NCBI GenBank assembly: GCA_027943335.1
Contig: BSBK01006754.1
Coordinates: 462,001 to 526,000, forward strand
Length of the DNA: 64,000 bases
DNA from: Chamaecyparis obtusa
Lineage: Eukaryota; Streptophyta; Pinopsida; Cupressales; Cupressaceae
Reading direction: 5' to 3'
Shown here: one piece after another, positions 34,648 to 47,869 of the stretch
Layout of the letters: every line of letters begins with the position of its first letter
Numbering within the stretch: position 1 is the stretch's first letter
Translations under genes and position numbers: made by a program
Notes under the pieces: model-generated
Told to the model about the DNA's origin: nothing
The model's input: the letters and a program-made list of their open reading frames with translations, nothing else
The model's database searches: none

Positions 34648-35484
34648 ATGAGAAAGGAAGGACCAAAGTTCTCCAAGGAAAACTTTACTCTGTGGTGCAG
34701 CAGAATGAAGCTATAGATGAAGACCACTAGAGATCAATATTGGACTCATGTAAATACTGATTACACTAAACCAAATGGAACCCTAACTCCTGATGAATTG
34801 AAGATCAAGACAAAACATACAACTTCCATGGATATGATAGCCAACACACTACCCAACTATGTCTATGCAGAGATTGAAAATCTAGACACTGCTCACAAGA
34901 TGTGGTCCAAGAGGCAATTAGTATATGGTGGTGACCCACATGTACAAAGAGCTAAGGTTGAAAGCCTCAGAGGAAAGTATGATGAAATGAGGATGAATGA
35001 AGGAGAAGACATTGAGAAATACAACAATAGAATCAAAGAAGTGATTAGATCCATCAAAAGTGTTGGAGGAAAACTTAATGAAGAGGAGGTGGTAAGAAAA
35101 ATAATGAGAATGCTCAGGCCTCAGTATGCCATAAAGATCTCAGCTATTCAGGAGCTCAGATCAGTGACCATAGATCAAGTCAGTCATGAATCCATAATTG
35201 GTAAGTTGACTGCATTTGAATTGAGTAATTTTGATAATAGCTTACCCATGTAGGAAGCTTCTTTTAAGTCTTCTGTAATACCTCTTCGACCAAGAAAGGA
35301 AGAGAAACTAGTAATAGCTCTACCGGTAAGATTGGAAGTCTTGTTGAGAATCTTCTCTCAGAAGAGATGGAGAAAGATGACTTTGAAGCACTCATTGCTA
35401 GGAGATTTCCCAGAGGAAAAGGGAAATACAAAGGAAATCTTCCACTAAAATGTTTCTCTCATAATAAGATAGGACATATTGCTA
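34648..35484 (+). pseudogene. gag: D gag, interrupted by F
   Basis: From ATG 34648: FSKENFTLWCSRMKL, a stop, then MKTTRDQYWTHVNTDY and a long open stretch with KMWSKRQLVYGGDPHVQRAK, RGKYDEMRMNEGEDIEKYN and GGKLNEEEVVRKIMRMLRPQ. This is copia Gag (UBN2). After a stop at 35251 and a frame change near 35310, GKIGSLVENLLSEEMEKDD and FPRGKGKYKG follow, then the zinc knuckle start KCFSHNKIGHIA (first Cys kept, second read as Ser). F inserts here; the remaining knuckle residues lie after 46021. Gag would form the capsid. Confidence 0.87.
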
Positions 35485-38400
35485 TGTTAGAGCTTTTTCT
35501 TGTGGGATCAAGCTTGGTAAACATGTAGGCTTCATTCTCAGTTTTATGAACTCTCAAGTTTGCAAGAAAGAGTCTAATTGATGAGGATTGGATAAGATCC
35601 CCCTTCTGCTACAAGCTCCATAGGACTTAGGCGGGTATTGCCTATGTAAGTTACTATATTGCAAGTAAACTCAAATAGTGGTTCAATTTCTTCATTGTTA
35701 TGCTATTTATGCTTTAAAATACCTCAATAAAAGATTACTCTGTAAACAACTGAGAATATCTTGATACAGAGCATAACAAAAGAAACTACAAATGTAATAG
35801 CATACAACAGTGGTATAAGGACATACATCCTTCTTCTTTTTTTGGGTTTAACTCAAGGAAGGTTAACCTTTGGATTCTCTCTTTAAGGAATCAATAATAT
35901 GAACTGTACTACTTGAACACAATCCTATCAAGATATGCATGAACTTAAAAAACACAAATGTACTGGTAATTATATTTTTTTCTTCATGACAGAAAGATAA
36001 TTGCATTATAGAAATCAAACCAATGCCTAATCCATTGGGGAAAAAGAGTCTTAATGTAAATCCACAAGAAGATTTCAAAGAAATACAGTAGAATGCCTTC
36101 AAAACTACATGCAAACTAAATAGAATGCCTTACAAACTATCCTATCAATCTTATGTTGTTGTCATCAAAATACTAACAAACATGTTTACTCTCTAAAATT
36201 GCTTATGAGAATTTAATCCTTTCCTTGAAAGAAACTCACAATCAATTAGACTAGTTGCCTTACAACTAGTATGTTTTCAAATGCCTTACAACTTAAAAAA
36301 TACAAGAGTAGAACACAAAGTAAAGAGACAATAACAAAATAAGATAGAAATTGTAGTCTATTTTATTGAAAATGAACTTGTCTCAATACATACAAAACTT
36401 GAAGTTCAAGAGGTTAGATACACAGTTTGGAAATCTACTCTGTAGAGAATTTTCAACATTCATCATCCTCAAAAATGAAGTTACCACTGCTATTAAAACA
36501 TCTTGGAATCCCTGAGGATGCAACAAGCTTCAGATGTTTGTAACCCTAAACCTAAAGAAGAGAGGACAAAAAACAAATTGAGGCCCTAAAAATGGTGGAT
36601 AGACAAAAGCCTTTGAATTTATTTGATATCTGATCTTCTATTCCCGGGGAATCCACCTCCTCCCTTCTGAGAAAATAATTTTTTTTGAAAGCCTTAGGAG
36701 AATCAATAAATTTGATCTCACCTATGAATCAAGGAAAACTTTCTGCAAAGCAATCAAGAAATCTAATCTGCAAAAGATATGATTCACTCGCCTATGCCGG
36801 GTCTGCAAATTAATCATGTCTGAATATTGAAATATCCCCCAAAATCTGATCTTAGATTTAGAAAGGTGATTACTACTCTCACAAACTCAATCAAATTTGA
36901 TTTTAACCACCGCCAATGCATTCCTCATCTTCTGTCATTTCTGGAAACATATTATAAGCCTATATTTTGATTAAAAAATGAATCTGCAAGCTTTAATCTT
37001 CTGAGCACACTTTGTCATCTAAAATTTTTGAGTTTATCTCTAAGTTTGAACTTTATCATATTTTAAATTCTTTTTGCATTTTAACTCTGGCTTTTCCTCA
37101 AACCTCACCATAATTCACCAAGTGTCATAATGAGATTGGATGCTCAGATAAACCTCAGCCTTAACCTCTGATTTGGAGACTCAACGACTGCCTTTGATCT
37201 CTGAGTCTTTCAACAATTTCACTAACCATGGGTTTATCCGATGAACTGGCGAATAGACCTAGTCTCTTAATCTCAGAATCATTTTATTAACCACGGTTAC
37301 ATCAAATGACCTCATGACAAGCCTCAGTCTCTAAGTCTTAGGATCCTCTTTCTGCCGACCTGGCAACTACATCAATCTCATGATCTCTGGATTTTTGGCC
37401 CCTAACTGTCAACATATCACAACTTGGTGACTAACTGCCTGTTGGATCTTTAGATGTCAAGCACTTAACCGCTAGGATCTAGAGATTGGGTGACTACAAT
37501 AGTCTCTAAATCATACAACATTTGGTCCTTAACCGCCAGCAATCGGTGACTGCATGACTAACCATGTTCTCCAGGTCTCTAGATTTTTTCCTACTCAATG
37601 GTTTCATCTCATGACCTCATGAACAGCTGCCACATGTCCATCTCCTTCCTCGTCATCACCATCGCTCACCTAAAAAATTTCCTCTATCCGGGCCCACCGA
37701 CATGCTTCCCAAGGTGCCTTCACGAGCTCATGTGTACAAAGCCTCTACTCTTCAACCTATTTCATATGTGAGATACATTTGATATAAGCACCTTATATGT
37801 CCATTTTTGGATGATTGTGGGACTAAGTTGGGAGAGATTTTTAATTTTCCTTTCAAAATTTTATGCATAGTGCCCAGCTGACACACATATCTATGCAGGC
37901 CCATAAGAAAGAGGCAGCCACAACCTCCTCTTTCTTCCAATTTACATTTCATTTGAGTACCAGTCCTTATAAATAATGTATGTGCATCACTTTTGACAAA
38001 TGTGGGATAATACCGAATGAACAAAAACACCAAGCTTATGATGGCTTTCATTCAAATTTGTGGAGGCCCTCCACATGTGCTTATGCAAGCACCTCCAACA
38101 CATGCTTTTATTCCACCATGCTTTTATAGGCACTTTCAAGGGAAGGCCTGGACCAGCTTGTTATGAACCTTAATGGTGACTTAATCGAAAGGTTGCTGGA
38201 GCTATTGATGGAGGAGGTATTGCACCAGGCCATAGTGGCTACTTTGAGGAATTGATATTGTTGAAGGTAATGCCTTCCCAAACATTACACATATCACCCC
38301 TTGTACAACTTTACTATTCATGTTTTGGACTGTATGGTATTATGCACCCTTTTTTAGCATGTTTCCCTTAATGGTTCACGCATTGGTGTTTGACTAGCAA

Positions 38401-40533
38401 TCTACCTTAGTGTATACACTAGCATTTTGATACACTGGCCTTTATTCACTATCTCAAATAGCCCCTGCAGATCCTTATGCAAGGCCTCCTCTTTTGTTTC
38501 ATGCAATAATCTAACTTGCAGGTAACTCCCCTTCTTATCTTGCATAAGACATTGGTCTTTTGCATGGACATCTCCTTTAGTTGCGCAGGGTATTCTTCTT
38601 GTTGGCAATTTGGTGCGTTGCAAGGAAAGGCCTTGGCAGCCACCCCTCCATAATCTATGGCATGCACAACACACATGTGTGTGCATTCTCCCCTTCACTT
38701 CCTTATGCATGCCCTGTCAAGCAGCTCGTGCCCCTTTGTCTTCATTTATCTTGTATGCTCAACTTGCTGCAAACAACACCCCAAGCAAAGAGCTTACGTA
38801 ACCTCCTTGCTGGATGCATGCATCTGCCTTTTCTTCCATTTCATATGCTTCTATACACAAAAGCCATCCAATTATTTGTGAGTGGGTCCTTCAATTAACA
38901 AGAAAATGCCTCCAAGCTTCATGCAAAAGCCTATAATTTAAAAGATTGGCAACCCCAAAACTCTGATTGCATGGGAAGGCAATGTCTCAAATAGCTCCTC
39001 ACGTAAGTTCCTCTTAGTACTTGCATTGCTTACCTATGCAAGGCATCCCTCTTTGAGTTTATTGGTTGCACTGTCCAATTGGTAACCACTTCTCCTTATG
39101 TTTTAATGTTGGCTCCCTTACATGCATTTAATGCATGGCTTCCAACTCCCCTTCAAACCATTCTCACATGCATTCCTTGCAAACCTTCTTTGCATTAGCA
39201 TTTTTAAGTTTGTGCATTTTCAGTTGAATTTGTATCTTGAGATACATTTAGGATTTTGGGAATTGAATCTATACCCAAGGAAGGTAGAATGCCCTTTCTA
39301 GAAGGATGTGAATCTTCCATTAAATTGGTACCTACTATTTTGACACCATTCGCTTCAAGAAAATTATCAACCGGGGCCTTGGGGAATTGGTACCATCTTT
39401 GAAAATGAAACACCACTGGTAGCCGACAAAGTGTCTTTGCTTCTTTTTGACACATACATACATTTCTCTTGATCAAATACAAGCTTCAAAGTGTGCAAAG
39501 ACTTACTCAAGATTGTCTCATGGCCTATAGTCTTCCTTCCAAATTTTGGAGACTTTGCACAAGTTGGTTGGATCCTTTTATTTCTGCAATGGGAGGATCT
39601 CATTCATGATATAAGTTGGGCACTAGAGTGGCCTTGAACATCAAGTTCTTCCGTACTTTATCAATTCAACATCCTTTTCATTTATCTTTGAAACACTTCA
39701 TGCTTGACTGACAATTACTTCAAAACATAGTGCACCAATGCAAAGCTTACACCTTCTCAAATCATTTCCGGTACATATGCATTCAATCGGCCTGGACATC
39801 TGATGAGAAGATCAACTTGGATGAACCTTGAAGCCTCACATCTCCCTCTGTATGCCTAAAATATAGCCTTGAAGTGGAAAAAAACCACGCCATGAATCAA
39901 AACTTAAATACACAGTTCACTTTTACACTTCCAAAAAGCTGACTAGATAACACCAGCTAGCCTCCGGGAGTGGCTTTAAAAACTAACCAAACGGCCTCAC
40001 AAGAACATGCCATCAGGAACATGAGTTAACCTCCAATCACACAGTATGTCTGTTAAAGGAAAATGTACAGAAAGATTTGAGCTGAAAGATAATAAAGATC
40101 AAACAAGGCCCCTCACAACACTGATTTTGTCCACACTGTCAAACTGCAGAGATCTCCTTCAGAACTGGCTTCAAAAACTCACCCATTGAAACTTTTAGGG
40201 ACCAACAACTTAGGCACTGATTCTCCCTCATACAAGGAATATGAATCCACAATCAACTTCCTCAGAAAGTTGAAATGTCGATCACAATCAAATGTCAAAG
40301 TCAGCTTGTTAGATATATTCAGGATTAAAATAGTGAAAAACATAGAAATCTGATTTGGAAATGGCCTAGGAAAGTGGTCAATTGGATTGGAAGAGACCTC
40401 AAAATCATTAGGCAAGTAGTCTTCCAGGTTTACAATATGAAACAACTCTCAATTATGCCAGACCTCACATAGGGTACAAATTACAAAGCCCCAAAGTAGG
40501 CCACTTAGAATTCTGAACAATGCACACTCAGAG
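35485..40533 (-). mobile_element. F 3' LTR, truncated (5,049 bp)
   Basis: On the plus strand it starts TGTTAGAGCTTTTTCTTGTG. It matches the other LTR to CACACTCAGAG; 4 mismatches in a 60-base sample (36061 against 41115). Open stretches of 63-105 codons (for example 39204-39482 minus and 38402-38710 minus) have counterparts in the second LTR but no recognisable domain. Confidence 0.87.
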
Positions 40534-40543
40534 TTGCCAATTT
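40531..40543 (-). other. F primer-binding-site remnant
   Basis: The minus strand reads AAATTGGCAACTC directly next to the LTR end CTCTAACA. It corresponds to the start of G2's TGGCAACTCTACTGGGGA; the rest of the motif is lost in the deletion. Confidence 0.65.
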
Positions 40544-43500
40544 TGTTAGAGCTTTTTCTTGTGGGATCAAACTTGGTAAACATGTAGGCTTGATTCTTAG
40601 TTTTATGAACTCTCAAGTTTGCAAGAAAGAGTCTAATTAATGAGGATTGGATAAGATCCCCCTTCTACTTCGAGCTCCACAAGACTTAGGTGGGTATTGC
40701 CTATGTAAGTTACTATATTGCGAGTAAACTCAAATAGTGGATCAATTTCTTCACTGTTATTCTATTTATGCTTTACAATACCTCAATAAAAGATTACTCT
40801 ATAAATAGTTGAGAATATCCTAATATAGAGCATAACAAAATAAACTAGAAATGTAATAGCATACAATAGTGGTATAAGGACATTCATCCTTCTTTTTTTG
40901 AGTTTAACTCAAGGAAGGTTAACCTTTGGATTCTCTCTTTAAGGAATCAACAATATGAACTATACTACTTGAACACAGTCCTATCACGATATGCATGAAC
41001 TTAAAAAACACATATGTATTGGTAATTATATTTTGTTCTTGATGAGTGAAAGATAACTACATCATAGAAATCAAACCAGTGCCTAATCCATTGGGCAAAA
41101 GAGTCTAAATGTAAATCCACAAGAAGATTTCAAGGAAATACAGTAGAATGCCTTCAAAACTACATGCAATATGAATATAATGCCTTACAAACTATCCTAT
41201 CAATCTTATGTTGTTGTCATCAAAATCCTAACAAACATGTTTACTCTCTAAAATTGCTTATGAGAATTTAATCCTTTCCTTGAAAGAAACTCACAATCAA
41301 TTAGACTATTTGCCTTACAATTGGTATGTTTTCAAATGCCTTACAACTTAAAACATACAAGAGTAGAACACAAAGTAAAGAGACAATAACAAAATAAGAC
41401 AGAAAATGCAGTGTATTTTATTGAAAATGAGCCTGTCTCAATACATACAAAACCTGAAGTTCAAGAGGTTAGATAAACAGTTTGGAAATATGCTCTGCAG
41501 AGAATTTTCAACATTCATCATCCTAAAAAATGAAGTTACAACTGCTATTAAAACAACTTGGAATCCCTAAGGATGCAACAAGCTTCAGATGTTTGTACCC
41601 CTAAACCTAAAGCAAAGAGGACAAAACACAAATTGAGGCCCTACGAATGGTGGATAGTCAAAAGCCTTTGAATTTATTTGATATCTAATCTTCTATTCCT
41701 AGGAAATTTGCCTCCTCCCTTCTGAGAAAATAAAAAATAATGAAAGCCTTAGGAGAATCAATAAATCCGATCTCACCCGTGAATCAAGGAAAACTTTCTG
41801 CAAAGCAATCAAGAAATCTGATCTGCAAAAGATATGATTCACTCCCCTTTGTCGGGTGTACAAATTAATCATGTCTGAATATTGAAATATCCCCCAAAAT
41901 TTGATCTCAGATTTAGAAAGGCAATTACTGCTCTCACCACCTCAATCAAATCTGATTTTAACCACCCCTAATGCATTCCTCATCTTCTGTCGTTTCCGGA
42001 AACATATTATAAGTCTACATTCTGATAAAAAATGAATCTGCAGGCTTTAATCTTCTAAGCACACTCTGTCATCTAAAATTTTTGAGTTTATCTCTAAGTT
42101 TGAACTTTATCATATTTTAAATTCTTTTTGCATTTTAACTTTGGCTTTTCCTCAAACCTCACCAAAATTCACCAAGTGTCACAATGAGATTGGATACTCA
42201 GATAAACCTCAACCTTAACTTCTGATTTGGAGACTTAGCGACTACCTTTGATATCTGAGTCTCTGAACAATTTCACTAACCATGGGTTTATCTGACGAAT
42301 TGGTGAATAGACCTAGTCTCTTAATCTCAGAATCAGTTTCTTAACCACAATTACATCAAATGACCTCATGACAAGCCTCAGTCTCTAAGTCTCCAGATCC
42401 TTTTTCTAGAGACTTGGCGACTACATCAATCTCATGATCTCTAGATTTTTGGCCCCTAACTGTCAACATCTTGTGACTTGGCAACTAACCGCCTGCTGGA
42501 TCTCTGGATGTCAAGCACTTAACTACCAGGATCTGGAGACTGGGCGACTACAATAGTCTTTGAATTGCGTAACATTTGGTCCTTAACTGCTAACATTCAA
42601 TGACTGCATGATTAACCGTGTTCTCTAGGTCTCCGGATTTTTGCCTACTCAACGGTTTCATCTTGCGACCTCACAACCAGCTGCCATGTGTCCATCTTTG
42701 TCCTTGTCATCACCATTTCTCGCCTACAAAATTTCCTTTGTCCGAGCCTGCCGACATGCTTCCTAAGGTGCCTTCACGAGCTTGCGTGTGTAGAGCCTCC
42801 GCTCTTCAATCTATTTCATATGTGAGCTACATTTGATATAAACACTTCATATGTCCATTTTCGAATGAATGTGGGACTAAGTTGGGAGAGTTTTTTAATT
42901 TTCCTTTCAAAATTTTATGCATAGTGCCTAGTTGGCACACATATCTATGCAAGCCCACAAGAAAGAGGCAACTGCAACCTCCTCTTTCTTCCAATTTACA
43001 TTTCATTTGAGTACCAGTCCTTATAAATAATGTATGTGCATCACTTTTGACGAATGTGGGATAATACCAGATGAACAAAAACACCAAGCTTACACTGGCT
43101 TTCATTCAAATTTGTGCAGGCCCTCCACATGTGCTTACGCAGGCACCTCCAACGCATGCTTTTATTCCACCATCCTTTTACAAATGCTCAAGGGAAGGCC
43201 TGGAACAACTTGTTATGAACCTCAATGGCAACTTAATCGAAAGGCTGCTGGAGCTATTGATGGAGGAGGTATCACACCTAGCCACAGTGGCTAGTTTGAG
43301 GAATTGATATTGTTGAAGGCAATGCATTCCCAAACATTATGCGTATCACCCTTTGTACAACTTTACTATTCATGGTTTGGAGTGTATGGTATTATGCACC
43401 CTTATTTAGCATGTTTCCCTTAATGGTTCACACGTTGGTGTTTGACTAGCAATATACCTTAGTGTATACACTAGCATTTTGATACACTAGCCTTCATTCA

Positions 43501-46020
43501 CTATCTCAAATAGCCCCTGATGATCCTTACACAAGGTCTCCTCTTTTGTTTCATGCAATAATCTAACTTGCAGGTAGCTCCCCCTCTTATCTTGTGCAAG
43601 ACATTGGTCTTTTGCGTGGACATCTCCTTTACTTGCGCAGGGTATTCTCCTTGTTGGCAATTTGGTGCACTGCAAGGAAAATCCTTGGAAGCCACCCCTG
43701 CATAATTTGTAGTATGTGCAACACACATGGGTGTGCATTCTCCCCTTCACTTCCTTATGTGTGCCCTGTCAAGTAGCTCACGCCCCTTTTTCTTTATTTA
43801 TCTTGTATGCTCAACTTGCTACAAAAAACACCCCGAGCAAAGAGCTTATGCAACCTCCTTGATGGATGCATGCATATGCCATTTGTTCCATTTTGTAGGC
43901 TTCTATACGCAAAAGCCATCCAATTATTTATGAGTGGGTCCTTCAATTAACAAGAAAATGCCTCCAAGTTTCATGCAAAAGCCTGTAATTTAAAAGATTG
44001 GCAGCCCCAAAACTTTGATTGCGTGGGCAGACAATGTCTCAAATAGCTCTTCACACAAATTACTCTTAGTAGTTGTATTTCTTACCTACACAAGGCATCC
44101 CACTTTGGGTTTATTGGTTGCACTGTCCAATTGGAAACCAGTTCTCCTTATGTTTTAATGCTGGCTCCCTTACATGCATTTAACGCAGGGCTTCCAACTA
44201 CCCTTCAAACCATTTTCACATGCATTCCTTGCAAACCCTCTTTGCATTAGCATTTTCAAGTTTGTGCATTTTTAGTTGAATTTGAATCTTGAGATACATT
44301 TAGGATTTTGGGAATTGAATCTATACCCAAGGAAGGTACAATGCCCTTTCTAGAAGGATGTGAATCTTCCATTAAATTAGTACCTACTATTTTGACACCA
44401 TCCACTTCAATAAATTTTTCAACTGGGGCCTTGGGGAATTGGTACCATCTTTGAAAATGAAACACCACTGGTAGCCGAAAAAGTGTCTTTGCTTCTTCCT
44501 GACACATACATATATTTCTCTTGATCAGATACAAGCTTCAAAGTGTGTAAAGACTTAGGATTGTCCCATGACATGTAGTCTTCCTTCCAAATTTTGGAGA
44601 CTTTACACAATTTGGTTGGATCCTTTTATTTCTGCAATGGGAGGATCTCATTCATGATAGAGGTTGGGCATTGGAGTGGCCTTGAACATCAAGTTCTTAT
44701 GCACTTTATCAATTCAACATCCTTTTCATTTATCTTTGAAACACTTCATGCTTGACTGGCAATTACTTCAAAACATAGTGCACCAATGCAAAGCTTACAC
44801 CTTCTCAAATCATTTCCAGTACATATGCATTCAACCGTCCTAGACATCTGATGAGAAGATCAACTTGGACAAACCTTGAAGCCTCACATCTCCCTATGTC
44901 TACCTAAAATATAGCCTTGAAGTGGAAACAAACCACGCCATGAATCAAAACTTAAATACACAGTTCACTTTTACACCCAAAAAGCTGACTAGATAACACC
45001 AGCTGGCCTCCGAGAGTGGCTTTAAAAACTGACCAAATGGCTTCATAGGAACATGCCATCAGGAACATGAGTTCACCTCCAACCACATAGTATTCCTATC
45101 AAAGGAAAATGTACAAAAATATTTGAGCTGAAAGATAATAAAGATCAAATAGGGCCCCTCACAACACTGATTTCATCCACACTGTCAAACTGCACAAATC
45201 TCCTTCAGAACTGGCTTCAAAAACTCACCCATTGAAATTTTCAGGCACTGAAAACTTAGGCACTAATTCTCCCTCATACAAGGAATATGAATCCATAATC
45301 AACTTCCTCAAAAATTTGAAATGTCAAAGTCAGCCTGTTAGATATATTCAGGATTAAAATAGTGAAAAACATAGAAATCTGATTTGGAAATGGCCTAGGA
45401 AAGTGGTCAATTGGATTTTCAGAGACCTCAAAAACATCAGGAAAGTAGTCTTCTAGGTTTAAAATATGAAACAACTCTCAATTATGCTAGACCTCACATA
45501 GGGCACAAATTACAAAGCCCCAAAGTAGGCCATTTAGAATTCTGAACAATGCACACTCAGAGAATTTTGACAATCTGCAAATGAAATAGCTCTAGAAAAG
45601 TGACTAAACGGGCATATGGGGAGCTAAAAATTGGCATGATGACTCACTCTCATGCCTAAAGTATGATGCAATAACCGAAATGCAATGATCAGTCATAGGG
45701 TAAAAGATGCATATCCTCAAAGTGGGCTACTTTATACAATTCTGGACAAACACAAAATGCAGAATTCTGGGAATACCTTCAAAAGCCTATTCCCTAAACA
45801 TGCCAGAACTAAAAATTGGAATTTCAAACCCATTAAATATGTCAAATGAAAGAAAATGAATACCCTACCCCAGTGGTTCATCATGAAAAACAATAGGCCC
45901 TACTTTCCATGCACTTCAAACTAAGCATCTTTCAATGATTTTCAAAGGACTGATTCTGACACTTAGACAATTTTTTGAATATGGACTCAAAAATATAGAT
46001 TGAATTTTTGAGCTCCAACA
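40544..46020 (-). mobile_element. F 5' LTR (5,477 bp)
   Basis: TGTTAGAGC... to ...GAGCTCCAACA on the plus strand. Its last 457 bases (45564-46020) are missing from the partner. An LTR of 5.5 kb is in the range known for Ogre-type elements. Open stretches inside, such as 42827-43105 minus and 44256-44534 minus, are shared with the partner because the LTRs are duplicates; this alone is no evidence for protein function. Confidence 0.88.
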
Positions 46021-46530
46021 TGCTGCAAGATGTCCAAACAATGATAAAAAAGACAAGAGCAACCGATTCAAGAATAAAGAAAAGGAGTGCTAGATTATAG
46101 AAGGAGTCACAGATAATGAATCTGAAGACTTTGAAGATCCAAAAATTGTATTTGTTGCAATAACAGAAGAAATCTTGGTGATAAGTGAAATGGTACTTAT
46201 ATCAAGATCTCACCAGCATGATGACTAGATCATTGACAATGAATGCACTCACCACATGACTGGTGATAAGAATAAGTTCATCAACTTAAAGATCAATGAT
46301 GGTGGATTAGTAGCCTTTGATAACAATGCCCCCTATGCTATTAAAGGAAAAGGTTCTATTGCACTCAAAAATGATGTTGTATGTGAAGATGTGTACTGGG
46401 TAGAAGGACTCAAGTACAAGTTAATGAGTGTTTCTCAACTAAACAATAAGGTATTCCTATTGGAATTCAAGCAAGGTTCTTGTGTTGTCAAGAACCAATC
46501 AGGAGCTCATGTTGCTACCGGTAGATAGAG
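46021..46530 (+). pseudogene. pol: D gag end and protease, decayed
   Basis: It begins with the rest of the zinc knuckle (ARCPNNDKKDKS), then an acidic linker and stops at 46091 and 46226. The protease motif, usually D-S-G-(C/A)-(T/S)-x-H-M-T, reads IIDNECTHHMTGDKN, so the catalytic DSG is changed to DNE. It is followed by FDNNAPYAIKGKGSIAL and VYWVEGLKYKLMSVSQL, the normal copia protease C-terminal part. It ends at a TAG at 46526. Confidence 0.85.
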
Positions 46531-47510
46531 TAAAGGGAACCTGTTCTTTCTGGATTCAATGGAAGGAGCTTGCCTCATAGCATCAGTCAAAGGAGAAACC
46601 AACAAGATATGTCTTGTAACCAAAGAGGACAATAGATGGTTGTGGCATAAAAGGCTCTTCCACATAAACTTTGACAGTATTTTCAAAGTGAGCAAGAAGA
46701 AATCAGTAAGAGGACTTCCTGAGATTACAAAACCTGACAAAGGTATTTGTAAGGACTGTCAGTTGGGAAAGCTAATAGGAAAATGTTTAAGTAGTAAATC
46801 ATTTTCTGCTAAAAATGTTCTAGATCTTGTGCACACAAATTTGTGTGGACCTATGAGAACAAAGAGCTACTATGGAGAAAAGTACTTCATGTTTTTTGTA
46901 GATGATTTCTCAAGAATGACGTGGACACTCTTTCTCAGAGAAAAATCAGAGGTGTTTCACATGTTTAAAATCTACAAGGCTCGAGTGGAGAAGGAGACCG
47001 GTAAAAACCTAAAGTGTTTGAGATTAGAAAGAGGAGGTGAATACACTTCTCAAGAGTTCACTCACTACTATGAGGAACAAGGAACAAAAAGGCAGTTATC
47101 TACACCAAGAACTCCTCAGAAAAATGGAGTAGCAAAAAGAAGAAACAAGACATTAATTGACTGTGCGATAACCCTAATGATTCACAAGGATCTCCCCCAT
47201 CACTTCTAGAGAGAAGCTATCAGTACTGTTGTCTACACACTTAACCAAGTTTAAATCAAGAAAGGAACTGGTAAGACTCCCAATGAACTTTGGTTCGGTC
47301 ACACTCCTAGTGTAGGCTATTTTAGAATCTTTGGCAGCAATTTTTACATTAAGAGAGATATGTACTCTGGGAAGTTTGAGCCCAAAATTGATGAAGGCAT
47401 ATTTTTGGGTTATTCTACCAAGAGTAAAGCCTATCGGTGTCTGAATAAGAGGACATGAAAAATAATTAAAAGCATCAATGTAAAGGTTGACGAATACTCA
47501 AAACCAAGAA
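46531..47510 (+). pseudogene. pol: D integrase, catalytic residues lost
   Basis: GAG-pre-integrase: RWLWHKRLFHINFDSIFKV with KGICKDCQLGKL (HHCC zinc site). Core: VLDLVHTNLCGPMRTKSYYG (first Asp kept), FVDDFSRMTWTLFL, then LRLERGGEYTS where the usual LRSDRGGE has its Asp replaced by Glu, and QKNGVAKRRNKT where the catalytic Glu of NGVAERKN is Lys. The C-terminal part (ELWFGHTPSVGYFRIFGSNF, FLGYSTKSKAYRC) follows several stops. Two of three catalytic acids are changed, so it is inactive beyond the stops. Confidence 0.88.
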
Positions 47511-47869
47511 AGAAGATTGGTCATAATGTACATGATGGTCTGCAGGGTCACAATGATGGAAATATTTTTGAGTTCAATGAGATGAAAAATGAAGATGAAA
47601 GAAAAGAACATGAGAATAGACCTCTGGAGTAGGATGTTGTACCTGAAGCTGACAGACCAACTCAAGATGATGAACAAGAAGTTGTTCATGACTATGCTGA
47701 AGAAATTTCTCAACCGGAACAATTTGACTGGGAATAGAGACCAGTTCTCCCAAGGTATGTCACATATCACTCAACTGATAATATAATTGGTGACAAACAT
47801 GCAAATTTATTAACCAGGAAAAAGGGAAGAGAAAATATTTTTTTACTTTCTTGCATAGAGCCTAAAACC

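Larger units (their letters stand above)
35485..46020 (-). mobile_element. F: giant-LTR element with the internal region deleted
   Basis: It is two near-identical long repeats joined by only a primer-binding-site remnant: 35485-40533 (truncated at its right end) and 40544-46020 (complete, 5,477 bp). Flanks are TGCTA (35480-35484) and TGCTG (46021-46025), a 4-of-5 target-site duplication within D gag. At the junction the truncated LTR reads CACACTCAGAG and continues TTGCC instead of AATTTTG. The shared AGAG points to a microhomology deletion that removed the whole interior plus about 457 bp of LTR. No coding domain remains, so its lineage rests on the motif TGGCAACTC and similarity of LTR ends to G2 and B. 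Confidence 0.88.
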
